In this document: positions 24,265 to 33,760 of the stretch, in pieces
How positions within the stretch are numbered: position 1 is the stretch's first letter
Layout of the letters: each line of letters starts with the position of its first letter
Source of the DNA: a virus
Strand: one strand, 5' to 3'
Length of the DNA: 64,000 bases
Virus record (IMG/VR): IMGVR_UViG_3300014720_000021
Coordinates: 29,377 to 93,376 of that record
Program-made: the position numbers and the translations under genes
Notes under the pieces: generated by a model
What the model was told of the DNA's origin: nothing
The model's input: only the letters and a program-made list of their open reading frames with translations
The model's database searches: none

Positions 24265-25629
24265 ATGTCAACTGGACTGTTCTCAGAAGAAGAGGATGGT
24301 TATACTTTAGAAGAAACAAAATACACACTTAAAGTTGATGCTCCAGCATCAGAACCCGTATCCGAACCAGATGAATCTGATTCGGATTTTGGTTTTGGCG
24401 GTGATTCTGAAGGCGAGTCATTTGGTGATGAGAAAGAACCAACAAACGACAAACCATTCGATGACGAACCTTTTGACGCTGGTGTTGAGGCTGACGAAGA
24501 TGAAGACCCAAAAAAATTCATTCAGCAGTTGGCTGGAAAGATTGGTCAATCACTTAGAGATTATGAGAAAGGGTTAACTGAACCAGATTTTGAATTGGAA
24601 AAGTTTGTAATAAACTCAGTAATTTCTGCAACCAACACATCTGAAATGGATAAGGAAGACCAAGAAGATATTATTAAGAAAGTTGAGACCAGTGGTAATG
24701 ATTTTGATTCAAAATCAAATGATGATGATATGACTGACGATTCAGAAGATACTGAAGAGGTTGATGTTGAGGTTAAAGATAAAGAATCTTTGGATGAGGT
24801 TTCTTTGGGTGATGACATTGAAGAGACATTTAAAGAATGGTCAAAACCAATGACATTAAAAGAGTCTGTAATCGTTTCTGACGGCCTTAAATATCATTTG
24901 GATAATAAGATACCATTGGGTGAATCTATGTTCAGATATGGCTCTGAAAAATACGTATATCTACTAAAAGAGGTTAAATCATTATATGATAATGGTTTAA
25001 TAACTCTTAATGAGAATGATGAGTTTATTGTTAATAGTGCAATGCCAAAAGTTGCAATGGTGAATGGGGAAGAAATTTTATTGAATACAATATACGAAGA
25101 GGTTATTGATGAATCTGATTTTATCAATGAATTAGATGATGTTGTTGCTAACTTACCTAGTTTCACACAATTAGCTGCGTTAGGTGCCCCAATGTTAGCT
25201 TTAATCATTAGAGATATTCTGAAAGGTGAAAAAAAAGCCGCAAAAGAAAAATTAGAAAAAGGTTTAGATAAAGAAAACAATGATACTGTGGTTGAATCGA
25301 TGTTAAATGATTTAACAACATTATTAACAGAAGCTGAGTATAAAGGTAAAAAGGTTGAGTTGAATAAACCAAAAAGGGGTGGTTCAAAGAAATTCTATGT
25401 ATATGTTAGAGACCCAAAATCTGGTAATATAAGAAAAGTTTCTTTTGGTGCTAAATCTGGTGGTGGTAACTTAGCTGTTAAATTAAAAGACCCAAAAGCT
25501 AGAAAAGCCTTTTCTGACAGACATAATTGTCCAGAAAAAACAGATAAGACGACCGCTGGTTATTGGTCATGTGCTTTACCAAGATATGCTAAAAGTCTTG
25601 GCTTAAGTGGTGGTGGTCGTTATTGGTAA
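24265..25629 (+). CDS. Acidic virion-region protein with C-terminal Cys motif
   Basis: 454 residues. N-terminal 190 residues are extremely acidic and low complexity; the middle is helical (SLYDNGLITLNENDEF); the C-terminus has KFYVYVRDPKSGN, VSFGAKSGG and a cysteine motif FSDRHNC...KTTAGYWSC, ending with RYAKSLGL. I recognise the RHNC-(x)n-YWSC tail from many large tailed phages, where it ends otherwise different proteins. The acidic N-terminal half resembles scaffold or internal head proteins. The start ATG at 24265 may not be the only entry, because the upstream gene can reach this frame by a -1 shift. Confidence 0.6.
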   Translation: MSTGLFSEEEDGYTLEETKYTLKVDAPASEPVSEPDESDSDFGFGGDSEGESFGDEKEPTNDKPFDDEPFDAGVEADEDEDPKKFIQQLAGKIGQSLRDYEKGLTEPDFELEKFVINSVISATNTSEMDKEDQEDIIKKVETSGNDFDSKSNDDDMTDDSEDTEEVDVEVKDKESLDEVSLGDDIEETFKEWSKPMTLKESVIVSDGLKYHLDNKIPLGESMFRYGSEKYVYLLKEVKSLYDNGLITLNENDEFIVNSAMPKVAMVNGEEILLNTIYEEVIDESDFINELDDVVANLPSFTQLAALGAPMLALIIRDILKGEKKAAKEKLEKGLDKENNDTVVESMLNDLTTLLTEAEYKGKKVELNKPKRGGSKKFYVYVRDPKSGNIRKVSFGAKSGGGNLAVKLKDPKARKAFSDRHNCPEKTDKTTAGYWSCALPRYAKSLGLSGGGRYW

Positions 25630-25645
25630 TTGAAAAAGAAATAAA

Positions 25646-26092
25646 ATGAGTAGAGTTAGTAAAAAGAAATTATATTTAATTGAACGTGCAAACAAGAGGG
25701 TTTTGGGTGAACCAGAAATGGAATGTCCAAAAGCTACTCAAGATTTAGAATTAAACACTGAAAATAGGGATAAGTCAATTAAAGCTGAACATATAAAATA
25801 TGGTCCAATGAATTTGTCTGATGATAAGTATTGGGAGGATTTGGCTAAACATTGGAAAACTACTGTTGATGTGGCAAAAAAATCTAAATGTGGTAATTGT
25901 GTGGCCTTTGATATTTCACCAAGAATGGATGAATGTATGCCTGGTCCTGTTTCGGATGAGGATGGTCGTTTGGGTTATTGCTGGATGCACCATTTCAAAT
26001 GTCATTCAGCTCGAACGTGTAGGACATGGGCTGCTGGTGGACCAATAAAGGAAGATAAAATATCATATGAGTGGCAAGAAAAAAATAAATAA
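25646..26092 (+). CDS. Cysteine/histidine-cluster protein
   Basis: 148 residues with KCGNCVAFD, then DECMPG, LGYCWMHHFKCHSARTCRTW. Eight or more Cys/His ligands are packed into about 60 residues, a strong metal-binding pattern seen repeatedly in large phage genomes next to head genes. The N-terminal third is basic. Metal identity and role are unknown. It lies in the same plus-strand run as the other Cys-motif genes. Confidence 0.6.
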   Translation: MSRVSKKKLYLIERANKRVLGEPEMECPKATQDLELNTENRDKSIKAEHIKYGPMNLSDDKYWEDLAKHWKTTVDVAKKSKCGNCVAFDISPRMDECMPGPVSDEDGRLGYCWMHHFKCHSARTCRTWAAGGPIKEDKISYEWQEKNK

Positions 26093-26094
26093 CT

Positions 26095-26373
26095 ATGAAT
26101 CTATTATTTTTAAACCAAAAGACGAATAAACAAAAGATTACTGAATCTTTAAAGAATTTAGACGAAAGTCGAGAACAACAAAACTATATGTTTTTTCAAA
26201 ACGTTAAAACCATTTGTGATGCCGCAAAAGCTATTATGGATATGGATAAAGCTATGGTGGATAACATATTATCAAATGGTCACGATTGGGCATCAGACCA
26301 TATTGCAACGTCAAAAGACGATATGGAAGAAGTTTATAATTTTTTAAAAAACAAAATGTCAAATGAACAGTGA
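26095..26373 (+). CDS. Hypothetical 92-aa helical protein
   Basis: Starts two bases after the previous stop and overlaps the next gene by 11. Helical and acidic, with an N-terminal KQKITESLKNLDES segment containing an ITE site. A C-terminal WASDHIATSKDD helix follows. No domain recognised. Confidence 0.55.
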   Translation: MNLLFLNQKTNKQKITESLKNLDESREQQNYMFFQNVKTICDAAKAIMDMDKAMVDNILSNGHDWASDHIATSKDDMEEVYNFLKNKMSNEQ

Positions 26374-29239
26374 AAATCCATATAATGAGGAAAAGGATGA
26401 GTTTGGTGTGATAAAAAGAACCTTTTATGAGACAACAGATTCAGATGAATTTGTTTGGCATAGGGATAAAAAAGACCGTTTGGTCACACCAGTTACTGAA
26501 ACCGATTGGATGATTCAATTTGATAATGAATTACCAAGAAAAATGGTTATTGGTGAAGCGATTGAGATACCAAAAGAATCATATCATAGGGTTATAAAAG
26601 GTTCTGGTGATTTAATTGTTGAAATCGAAGAGTTTGATTCAATAGATGAAGCTAAAAAGAAGAAAAGTTCTGGAAAAAAAGACGCATGTTATTACAAAGT
26701 TAAAAGTAGGTACTCGGTCTGGCCATCAGCCTACGGGTCAGGTGCCCTTGTTCAATGTAGAAAAGTTGGTGCGAAAAATTGGGGTAATAAAACTAAAGAG
26801 GGTGTTGACGAAAATAAAACTGAGTTTCAAAATAAAGCTTTAGATAACATAAATAAATTGGGTGGTTTTGATAATTTACCTGATATTGATAAATTAGCTT
26901 TATTGGGTGGTACAAACGATAATCGATTAAAGGATTTGAATTTGATTAAAATCTTTAAAGAGAATGGTGGTACTTTTGGTAAATTCGAGATAAAAGTTAA
27001 GGTTAAAGATGAAAATCAACAACCAATTAACCATAAATTCAGTAAAGAATTTGCTGGTAAAGAAGGTTATCTATATCCGTACATAAATTATACAGAAAAT
27101 AATCAACCGTATGTTACAGTTAGGTTTGATGAATTTATTTCAAATCCAGATTATAAAGGTGGTGGCTCTTACGAAGAAAGACCAATTTTCTTAGCAAATA
27201 TATACCCGATTGATTATGATGAAATCAAAAGTGATTTTGTGAAATATCAAAATAAAGTTGACCAAGACAGAAAAGATTTTTTAAACCAATTTGGTTTGGA
27301 TGACATCTATGAAAGTGAATTAGAAGTTTATGAAGCTAAAAAAGAACTTTTTAAAGAAAATATTAAATCTAAATTAATTCTGTTGAACGAGATAAGCTCT
27401 AATGATGCTTATACTAGATTTTATCGCAGTACTTTTGATGCTGAAAACCCTGATAGGGATAGAGCCATTTATACTAAAGTAATTCAATTAGACCCAACAT
27501 TTAACGCCCAAAATGATAAATTAGGTATGTATACCAAATGGTTGTTTAGGAAAGATAATGTTGAGCAACTTAAAAAGACCAAAGACGAAGATTTATATAA
27601 AATAAAGGGTGACTTGGAGTTTTTCCATAAAGCAAAGACAAAAAATATACTACCACCTGAAAGTAAGGATATTAATAAGTTTAATATTAAAACGCTTTTG
27701 GATTTGGTATTCGATATGGAGAAAAGTGGTGAAGACTTAATGTCAAAAACTGAGAAGGAAAAAGAAATAAAGGGTGAAGCTGATAAATATGAAACCGTTA
27801 ATTGGATTATTATTGTACCAAAAACCGAAGAAGCCTCTTGTTTTTATGGTAAAGGTACTAGGTGGTGTACCGCAGCTGATAATAACAATATGTTCAATAG
27901 CTATAGTTATGACGGACCGTTGTACATATTAATAAATAAACATGATAAATCTGATAAGTATCAGTTTCATTTCGAAAGTTCTCAGTTTATGGATACTAAA
28001 GATTCACCAATCAGTCTTTCAGAATTTATGTATGAGAATTCAGACGTATATGAGTTCTTTCAGTCTCGTGTTGGTGTTGATTTAGACTTTGAAATAGCCA
28101 AGTCATCTCTGGAAAACTATGATGAAGCTGGGTTTCAAGATTTTTATTCTGATGAATTTACCGATGAACAAAAAAGAGAATTGGTGAAACTAGCATTTGA
28201 TAAAGATGAGTATTCAGACTCTTTCTATAATGTAAGTAATGTACTTAATTATGTGGATTATCCGAGTTTGAAGTCAGATTTCAGGAATTCGTTTATTTGG
28301 GGTTTAGAAGTATCACTTGGTAATCGTTATGACGAGGAAAATTATGATGCTAGAATGTTCATTGATTATCTTGGTGGATTTAATGATGAAAATATTTCTG
28401 TAATTGTAAATGCCGCTGACCTAAAAGACCCTGACCAAATTAATAAACTATTTGACATAGCCTCGGAATATGATGCTGAAAAATTATTAGCTGATTATTT
28501 AGAGGGCGAAGCTGTTGATATCAATTTTGATATGATTGACACACTAAATAATATTAAACAAAAATTTAATTATAGTGATTGGGAAAAAACTGTAGAGTCT
28601 AAGTTGGTTAAAATTCGTATTAATTCAAGTGATTTGGAAAATGGTACCATTAACGTTACCATAACACCAAAAGATGAAAAAGGTAACGCAATTACCGACA
28701 AGAGTGAACGTGGTAATATAAATTATAAAAATTTAATTAAATATCTGACGATACCACAATTATTTAATGAAGCTAAAAAAACTGATTTTTCAAAAGAAAA
28801 GTCAAAGGGTCTTCATGGTTGGTTTGAAAGACAGGGTGGTAAAGGTAAATCCAAAGGTTGGGTTGATTGTAACACTTGTAGAAAGGATAAAAAGACTGGT
28901 AGAAAAAAGTGTAAACCTTGTGGTCGAAAAGAAGGTGAAAAAAGGTCTAAATATCCAGCATGTAGACCAACGCCTTCAGCCTGTGGAACCAGAGGTAAGG
29001 GTAAAAAGTGGGGTAAAAAGAGTGGTAAACAAAATGAAAATAGAGTACATTTGATAAAGAATATGTTAAACGAAAATTCAGAAATGTTAGATGTAGTAGA
29101 AGTTTTCTCTATTTATAATAAAGATAATAATCATACTGTTGAACCTGATGTTAAACCAGTTGAAAAACCAGTTGAAAGACCAGATTCACCGTATGCACCA
29201 AAACAAAGACCTAAAACTAAACCAAAGGCTGAAAAATGA
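26363..29239 (+). CDS. Multidomain protein with W-C-T module and Cys motifs
   Basis: 958 residues. In order: an N-terminal region with KDACYYKVKSRYSVWPSAYG and QCRKVGAKNWG (about 105-145), a motif I associate with virion-region proteins of large phages; a long helical and charged middle; the W-C-T module at about 480-570 (VPKTEEASCFYG, TRWCTA with W501-C502, MFNSYSYDGPLYIL, YQFHFESSQFMD); acidic repeats; and a C-terminal Cys-rich basic segment (GLHGWFERQGGKGK, DCNTCRKDKKTG, KCKPCGRKEG, ACRPTPSAC). The last part resembles a DUF5872-like tail also found in other large viruses. The tail ends in Pro/Lys repeats (EKPVERPD). It probably acts in or on the virion; its activity is unknown. Confidence 0.65.
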   Translation: MNSENPYNEEKDEFGVIKRTFYETTDSDEFVWHRDKKDRLVTPVTETDWMIQFDNELPRKMVIGEAIEIPKESYHRVIKGSGDLIVEIEEFDSIDEAKKKKSSGKKDACYYKVKSRYSVWPSAYGSGALVQCRKVGAKNWGNKTKEGVDENKTEFQNKALDNINKLGGFDNLPDIDKLALLGGTNDNRLKDLNLIKIFKENGGTFGKFEIKVKVKDENQQPINHKFSKEFAGKEGYLYPYINYTENNQPYVTVRFDEFISNPDYKGGGSYEERPIFLANIYPIDYDEIKSDFVKYQNKVDQDRKDFLNQFGLDDIYESELEVYEAKKELFKENIKSKLILLNEISSNDAYTRFYRSTFDAENPDRDRAIYTKVIQLDPTFNAQNDKLGMYTKWLFRKDNVEQLKKTKDEDLYKIKGDLEFFHKAKTKNILPPESKDINKFNIKTLLDLVFDMEKSGEDLMSKTEKEKEIKGEADKYETVNWIIIVPKTEEASCFYGKGTRWCTAADNNNMFNSYSYDGPLYILINKHDKSDKYQFHFESSQFMDTKDSPISLSEFMYENSDVYEFFQSRVGVDLDFEIAKSSLENYDEAGFQDFYSDEFTDEQKRELVKLAFDKDEYSDSFYNVSNVLNYVDYPSLKSDFRNSFIWGLEVSLGNRYDEENYDARMFIDYLGGFNDENISVIVNAADLKDPDQINKLFDIASEYDAEKLLADYLEGEAVDINFDMIDTLNNIKQKFNYSDWEKTVESKLVKIRINSSDLENGTINVTITPKDEKGNAITDKSERGNINYKNLIKYLTIPQLFNEAKKTDFSKEKSKGLHGWFERQGGKGKSKGWVDCNTCRKDKKTGRKKCKPCGRKEGEKRSKYPACRPTPSACGTRGKGKKWGKKSGKQNENRVHLIKNMLNENSEMLDVVEVFSIYNKDNNHTVEPDVKPVEKPVERPDSPYAPKQRPKTKPKAEK

Positions 29240-29640
29240 AACTGATATTTGTAAATAAAATAGGGTTGGATTGGAATGGTAAATTAATTTGTGAATTTAT
29301 CTTTTCCGAAGCCGATGAGGTTGATGGTGAGGGTTGGGATGTTTATCCAGCTAAGAATCAAGCTGAACCACCTGAAAAGGAATATATCGATATGGTTGGT
29401 AGGGTTGAAACTGATGAGATATCATTAATGTGCATACAAGAGAGTGATACCTTTGCTGTGTGGGATGCTATTGATGGTGTTGTGGCGATGGCATGGGAAG
29501 ATATAACAGAATATGATGAATATCCAGATGATAGGTTAAGTTTTTTCTTTGGTGACTCTATTGAAGATGTTAAAGATAAACTTTATGCTAGAGATATAAT
29601 AATTGAATGGAAATATAAAAAAGATGACGTATCAGAATAA
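29236..29640 (+). CDS. Hypothetical acidic 134-aa protein
   Basis: ATGA overlap with the preceding stop. Mixed alpha/beta, rich in Asp/Glu and Trp (GEGWDVYPAK, AWEDITEYDEYPDDRLSFFFG). Unrecognised family; compact soluble protein cotranscribed with the Cys-motif genes around it. Confidence 0.55.
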   Translation: MKLIFVNKIGLDWNGKLICEFIFSEADEVDGEGWDVYPAKNQAEPPEKEYIDMVGRVETDEISLMCIQESDTFAVWDAIDGVVAMAWEDITEYDEYPDDRLSFFFGDSIEDVKDKLYARDIIIEWKYKKDDVSE

Positions 29641-30343
29641 AATATTATCGGTATTGAAGGAGGCTCAAGGTGAGTCATTAACAAATAAAATACAACAAAG
29701 TAGTGATGCTATTAAAAGTGCTTATCAAACAACGGTTCAGAGTATGAAAAACTTAACAGGTGTCGGTGATGATGAAGCTGAGGATTTGGCAACCGCTGCA
29801 ATATCAAGTGCTGTGAAAACTGAAGGTGTATCGAATTCTAGTCATGTTGTTCAATATGACAGTGAACGAAGTGGTGAGGAACCTTTTATGATGAACGGTG
29901 TTAAGTGGCAGTTTGTTAACGTAATCAATAATGATGGTAAAAAAGATATCGGTGTATATAGATTTGACCATGATTTGGCTTATGATTATCAGTGGTTTAT
30001 GGATGAGGTTGTACCAAAACCAAAAAACGATGAAATGGTTACAGAAGTTGGTGACGAAAAAGTACATACGGCTAAGTTTGATAGATGTGTCGCTGATGTT
30101 GAAAAACAGGGTGATGTGGACAACCCATATGCCGTTTGTCAAGCATCTTTAGGTTCGGGCGCAATTAAAAAATCACATAGAGATAAACCTGAAGATGAAT
30201 ATGTCAGAACACAACGTGAACAAAAAGAACCACAAACACCAGAAGATGTTGTCGGTAAGGTTAAAAAGGAAGAACTGGAACGTATTATGGAATCAATGAA
30301 ACCGAAGAAAAAGATAATAAAAGTAAAAGAATTAAAAAAGTAA
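29624..30343 (+). CDS. Virion-region protein with RCVADV...AVCQASLG motif
   Basis: 239 residues from the ATG at 29624 (MTYQNKILSVLKEAQGE, a leader with an L-K-E site similar to T4 capsid-targeting peptides). The second half holds AKFDRCVADVEKQGDVDNPY followed by AVCQASLG, one of the recurrent cysteine-pair motifs of large phages. The C-terminus is lysine-rich. The combination of a leader and a Cys motif fits an internal or capsid-associated protein, which is inference. Confidence 0.55.
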   Translation: MTYQNKILSVLKEAQGESLTNKIQQSSDAIKSAYQTTVQSMKNLTGVGDDEAEDLATAAISSAVKTEGVSNSSHVVQYDSERSGEEPFMMNGVKWQFVNVINNDGKKDIGVYRFDHDLAYDYQWFMDEVVPKPKNDEMVTEVGDEKVHTAKFDRCVADVEKQGDVDNPYAVCQASLGSGAIKKSHRDKPEDEYVRTQREQKEPQTPEDVVGKVKKEELERIMESMKPKKKIIKVKELKK

Positions 30344-30346
30344 GTA

Positions 30347-31585
30347 ATGTCTAAATCATACGATAAATTAATTAAAAAAGCTTTAAATGAATCAAAAGCG
30401 CACGGTATCATTACTGAAGGTTTTGGTTATCCAAAAACAATGAATGAGCGAATGCACCCTGAAATTGAAGAAGCTATTAAAGAACGAAAAACGTCAATTG
30501 GTAACCACCCAGCGTTACCATCTGGTGGTGTTAGACCATATGACCAAAAATTACTTTTGGGTCGTTTTAACGAGGTGGTAAATACCTGTAAAGAAGCTTT
30601 CGATATGAATGAAATAACTGAGGGTGATTTACCAAAATTAATGGAAAGTGCCCAACAATTACTTTTAGGTTGTATGGAAAGTGAAAAGGAGCATAGAGAC
30701 GTTTTAGAATCTTTGGCTGAAAGGTTGGTTAGGGAAGATTATGACGTATCCGAAGATTTGGTCGAGTTCAATTGTAAGTTGGTTGATAACTTAACAATGG
30801 AGCGTCAACTAACTAGGGAATTTGAAAATGAGGATTTCAATCTGGATTTTGAACGTGCTGATGACATTCAAAATGCTGAGGGTGAAGTTATGAAAAGACG
30901 AATGGTTAATTCTATGATTCAAGGTGGTGCAAATAAGTGTAACCATATGTACCATATGGGTAGAAAAGACCTAATGGATATTGACCCAACGTTACTTAAT
31001 AAGTATAAGAAAATGATGGCGTTCAATGATTATATGTACTTTATGACACCTAAACCAAATACAGCAAAAGCTGCTGGTGTGGTTAATGTTGATTTCAACG
31101 AACAAGGTAAACCCGTCATTAATGCTGAAGCTTTAACCTTCCCAGTTTTAATTCATGAAATGGTAAAGGGTGTATTGGAATTAATTTCAATGAATGGTTT
31201 TACCGAAGATGAACAATTGAATGAATATGTTATAAACCATGCAGATTTCTTGGCCGCAGAACCATGGGATTTAAGAATTGGTCCAGCCATTTGGGATAAA
31301 GTAATGGACTGCATACCACCAAAAGACCATGATATGAAACACCACGTATTTCATAAATTGGTTAAATTACCAGTGAATGAATTTAATTCATGTATGAAAG
31401 AAATTATTGCTGAAACCAAAGAGGGTAAACGTTTAGTTAGTGAAATGTTAAACGAAGTTAAGTTTAAACAATTTGAAGCTGCTTTGGATGAGGAAATTGC
31501 AATAAAAAAAGAAGAGGCCAAACAACGTTCCATTAGTGAGTTGGATGACATCATGAACGAACTATATGACGGTCTTGGTGACTGA
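30347..31585 (+). CDS. Conserved virion-region protein with LIHEM motif
   Basis: 412 residues, last gene before the terminase. An N-terminal DKLIKKALNES leader is followed by a helical region and a central segment NAEALTFPVLIHEMVKGVLE and ADFLAAEPWDLRIGPAIWDK. The H-E-x-x-K sequence recalls zinc peptidase helices (HExxH) but lacks the second histidine, so catalysis is unsupported. A long acidic coiled-coil-like end closes the protein. I would list it as a structural or morphogenesis protein of unknown role. Confidence 0.55.
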   Translation: MSKSYDKLIKKALNESKAHGIITEGFGYPKTMNERMHPEIEEAIKERKTSIGNHPALPSGGVRPYDQKLLLGRFNEVVNTCKEAFDMNEITEGDLPKLMESAQQLLLGCMESEKEHRDVLESLAERLVREDYDVSEDLVEFNCKLVDNLTMERQLTREFENEDFNLDFERADDIQNAEGEVMKRRMVNSMIQGGANKCNHMYHMGRKDLMDIDPTLLNKYKKMMAFNDYMYFMTPKPNTAKAAGVVNVDFNEQGKPVINAEALTFPVLIHEMVKGVLELISMNGFTEDEQLNEYVINHADFLAAEPWDLRIGPAIWDKVMDCIPPKDHDMKHHVFHKLVKLPVNEFNSCMKEIIAETKEGKRLVSEMLNEVKFKQFEAALDEEIAIKKEEAKQRSISELDDIMNELYDGLGD

Positions 31586-31622
31586 TTAATAACCTAAATT
31601 ATAACATATTAAGCCTTTTGGC

Positions 31623-31631
31623 ATATTTATA
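31623..31631 (+). promoter_or_regulatory. Late-type promoter for terminase (ATATTTATA)
   Basis: GGCATATTTATATGTAAAGG, 14 bases before the ATG at 31646. Confidence 0.6.
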
Positions 31632-31645
31632 TGTAAAGGCTTTGT

Positions 31646-33451
31646 ATGTTAACAGCATCTGAAATATTAAAAGAGTATACAAATTGTGTATTAGACCCTA
31701 TATACACGATTGAAACTTATTTTAAAACTTTTGATAAGACCAATAATGGTTTCGTACCTTTTTATCTTTTTGAAAAACAAAAAGAGATTGTTGAATCTTA
31801 CGAAAAATATCGTTTTAACCTTGTAGCTAAACCAAGACAAGCTGGTGTATCAACAACAACTGCCGCATATTTGGCGGTTAAAGTTGCGTTTGCTGATAAA
31901 GATAACCCAGAAGCGATACTTATTGTCGCAAACAAACAAGACATGGCGTTTGAGTTCTTATCAAAGATAAAGGACTTCTTAAATCAAATACCAAGATGGG
32001 CATGGGGTAGCGATTATTATGGTACACCAGAAAAAGAAAGAAAATCAATTTTTATTGCCGACTCCAAGAAAGAAATTAAACTACCGAATGGTTGTAGAGT
32101 AAAAGCTGTTGCAACATCTAAAGATGCTTTACGTGGTTATACGCCAACATATCTTATTATGGATGAAGCAGCGTTCATTGAGGATGGTAAAGAATTATTC
32201 GGTGCAGCTCTGACCGCTTTGGGAACTGGAGGTCATGCAACACTTATATCAACACCAAATGGACAAGACCCGTTATATTATGAAACCTATGATATGGCGA
32301 TAAAGAAAAAGAATAATTTCAATATAATTGAAATGCGTTGGTATCAAGATAATCGATATAATAAAGACCTTAAATGGTATAAATATAAAGATAAAGAAAA
32401 GACACAAAAAGAGGAAATAAAAGAGGTTGAATTTACCTTTGAATCATATGAGCGTTTTATAAAAGACGGTTATAAACCGACATCCTCTTGGTATGAGGAG
32501 ATGTGTAGGGGCATGAACAATGACGCTAGAATGATTGCACAGGAATTGGATGTGTCGTTCTTAGGTTCTGGTGGTAACGTTGTTGCTGATGAGTATATAC
32601 AACACCATAAATTAAATAATGTACAACAACCAAAATACGTTAGTGGTGAAGATAATGAATTATGGATATGGGAAGACCCAATTGATGGTCATGAGTATAT
32701 ATTAGCTTCTGATGTTTCTCGTGGTGATGGTGAAGACTCATCAACGTTTGTTATTGTTGATTTTACAACAATGACGCAAGTTGTTGAGTTTCAAGGTAAA
32801 GTACCGCCAGACAAATTAGCCGATATCTTATATGAATATGGTATGTTATATGATGCGTTATTGGTTGTTGATATAACTGGTGGTATGGGTGTTGCAACAG
32901 TATTAAAATTACAAGAAATGAAATACCCAAACCTTTATTATGACGATAAAGGTAAAGCATTGAAACAAAGAAAGGATGTGGGTAAATACGATACTAAAAA
33001 AGAAACTGCTGGATTTCAAGTTGGTAGTGATAGGACTCGTTTAGTTGCTCATTTTGAAAAAATGGTTAGAATCAATAGGGATGAGGGGTTAGACCATGGA
33101 ATCAAAATACGTTCTGAACGGTTAATATCCGAATTAAATACGTTTGTATATATTAATGGTAGAGCTGACCATTCTAAAGGTAAACATGACGATATTATTA
33201 TGGCAATGGCGATGGCTTTATTTGTTTTAGAATACTCATTCAAACAACTAAAACAATTGAAAAGTAAGGCAAAAAGTATGCTAGCCAGTTGGGTGGTTAA
33301 TTCTGGAAATAAAGCTGTTAATGTTCAACGTGAACTTACAGTACCAAGTGGTAAACCAGCACCGAAAAAACCTAACTTCAACCCAAACGTATCTAAAAAC
33401 ATGCAAGACCCACAAGGTCAATATATGTGGCTTTTCTCTGGTTATCGATAA
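31646..33451 (+). CDS. terL: Terminase large subunit (gp17-like)
   Basis: 601 residues, close to T4 gp17 (610). The ATPase domain has AKPRQAGVSTT (Walker A-type motor loop, about 61-71) and LIMDEAAF (Walker B with catalytic glutamate, about 169-176); the coupling motif is ISTPNG. The nuclease domain shows ILASDVSRGDGEDSST (first catalytic Asp), VVDITGGMG, and HDDIIMAMAMA (last Asp pair). It pumps DNA into proheads through the portal encoded just downstream and cuts concatemers. A small-subunit terminase was not recognised in the window. Confidence 0.92.
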   Translation: MLTASEILKEYTNCVLDPIYTIETYFKTFDKTNNGFVPFYLFEKQKEIVESYEKYRFNLVAKPRQAGVSTTTAAYLAVKVAFADKDNPEAILIVANKQDMAFEFLSKIKDFLNQIPRWAWGSDYYGTPEKERKSIFIADSKKEIKLPNGCRVKAVATSKDALRGYTPTYLIMDEAAFIEDGKELFGAALTALGTGGHATLISTPNGQDPLYYETYDMAIKKKNNFNIIEMRWYQDNRYNKDLKWYKYKDKEKTQKEEIKEVEFTFESYERFIKDGYKPTSSWYEEMCRGMNNDARMIAQELDVSFLGSGGNVVADEYIQHHKLNNVQQPKYVSGEDNELWIWEDPIDGHEYILASDVSRGDGEDSSTFVIVDFTTMTQVVEFQGKVPPDKLADILYEYGMLYDALLVVDITGGMGVATVLKLQEMKYPNLYYDDKGKALKQRKDVGKYDTKKETAGFQVGSDRTRLVAHFEKMVRINRDEGLDHGIKIRSERLISELNTFVYINGRADHSKGKHDDIIMAMAMALFVLEYSFKQLKQLKSKAKSMLASWVVNSGNKAVNVQRELTVPSGKPAPKKPNFNPNVSKNMQDPQGQYMWLFSGYR

Positions 33452-33482
33452 TTATATAATATAATGAATTAAAAAAAATAAA

Positions 33483-33716
33483 ATGGCAACGCAACGAACT
33501 TTTACCAGAAAAAATTACGGAACACTTTATAAATGGAAAACAACCACTGGACCACAAGATAAAGCTAATGTTCGTGGTGGTGGCAAACCTACTGGCTGTG
33601 ATGCTACCGCTGGTAGCCAAGGTCAAGATAATAATGTTGGTTATGTTGTTGATGTTCAGAATATAAATGGTCAATTGACTCGCTTTGCGTATGTGGAATG
33701 TGACTACGTTAAATAA
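33483..33716 (+). CDS. Hypothetical 77-aa protein between terminase and portal
   Basis: Small Gly/Thr/Asn-rich protein with a basic N-terminus and a single pair of cysteines (TGCDA, VECDY). Beta-type composition suggests a minor virion protein. In T4 the tail sheath and tube genes lie between terminase and portal; this gene is far too short for either. It and the portal gene share a similar leader, TATAATGAATTAAAAAAA. Confidence 0.6.
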   Translation: MATQRTFTRKNYGTLYKWKTTTGPQDKANVRGGGKPTGCDATAGSQGQDNNVGYVVDVQNINGQLTRFAYVECDYVK

Positions 33717-33760
33717 CATTCACTTTAAAGTGGTTTCAACTATAATGAATTAAAAAAAAA

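Noticed and set aside
30347-31585. Zinc metallopeptidase from L-I-H-E-M
   Set aside because: HExxK lacks the second histidine and no third ligand region is visible.
33721-33732. CACTTTAAAGTG palindrome after 33716 as a terminator
   Set aside because: Stem is weak and AT-rich with no T run; the portal gene follows in the same operon.
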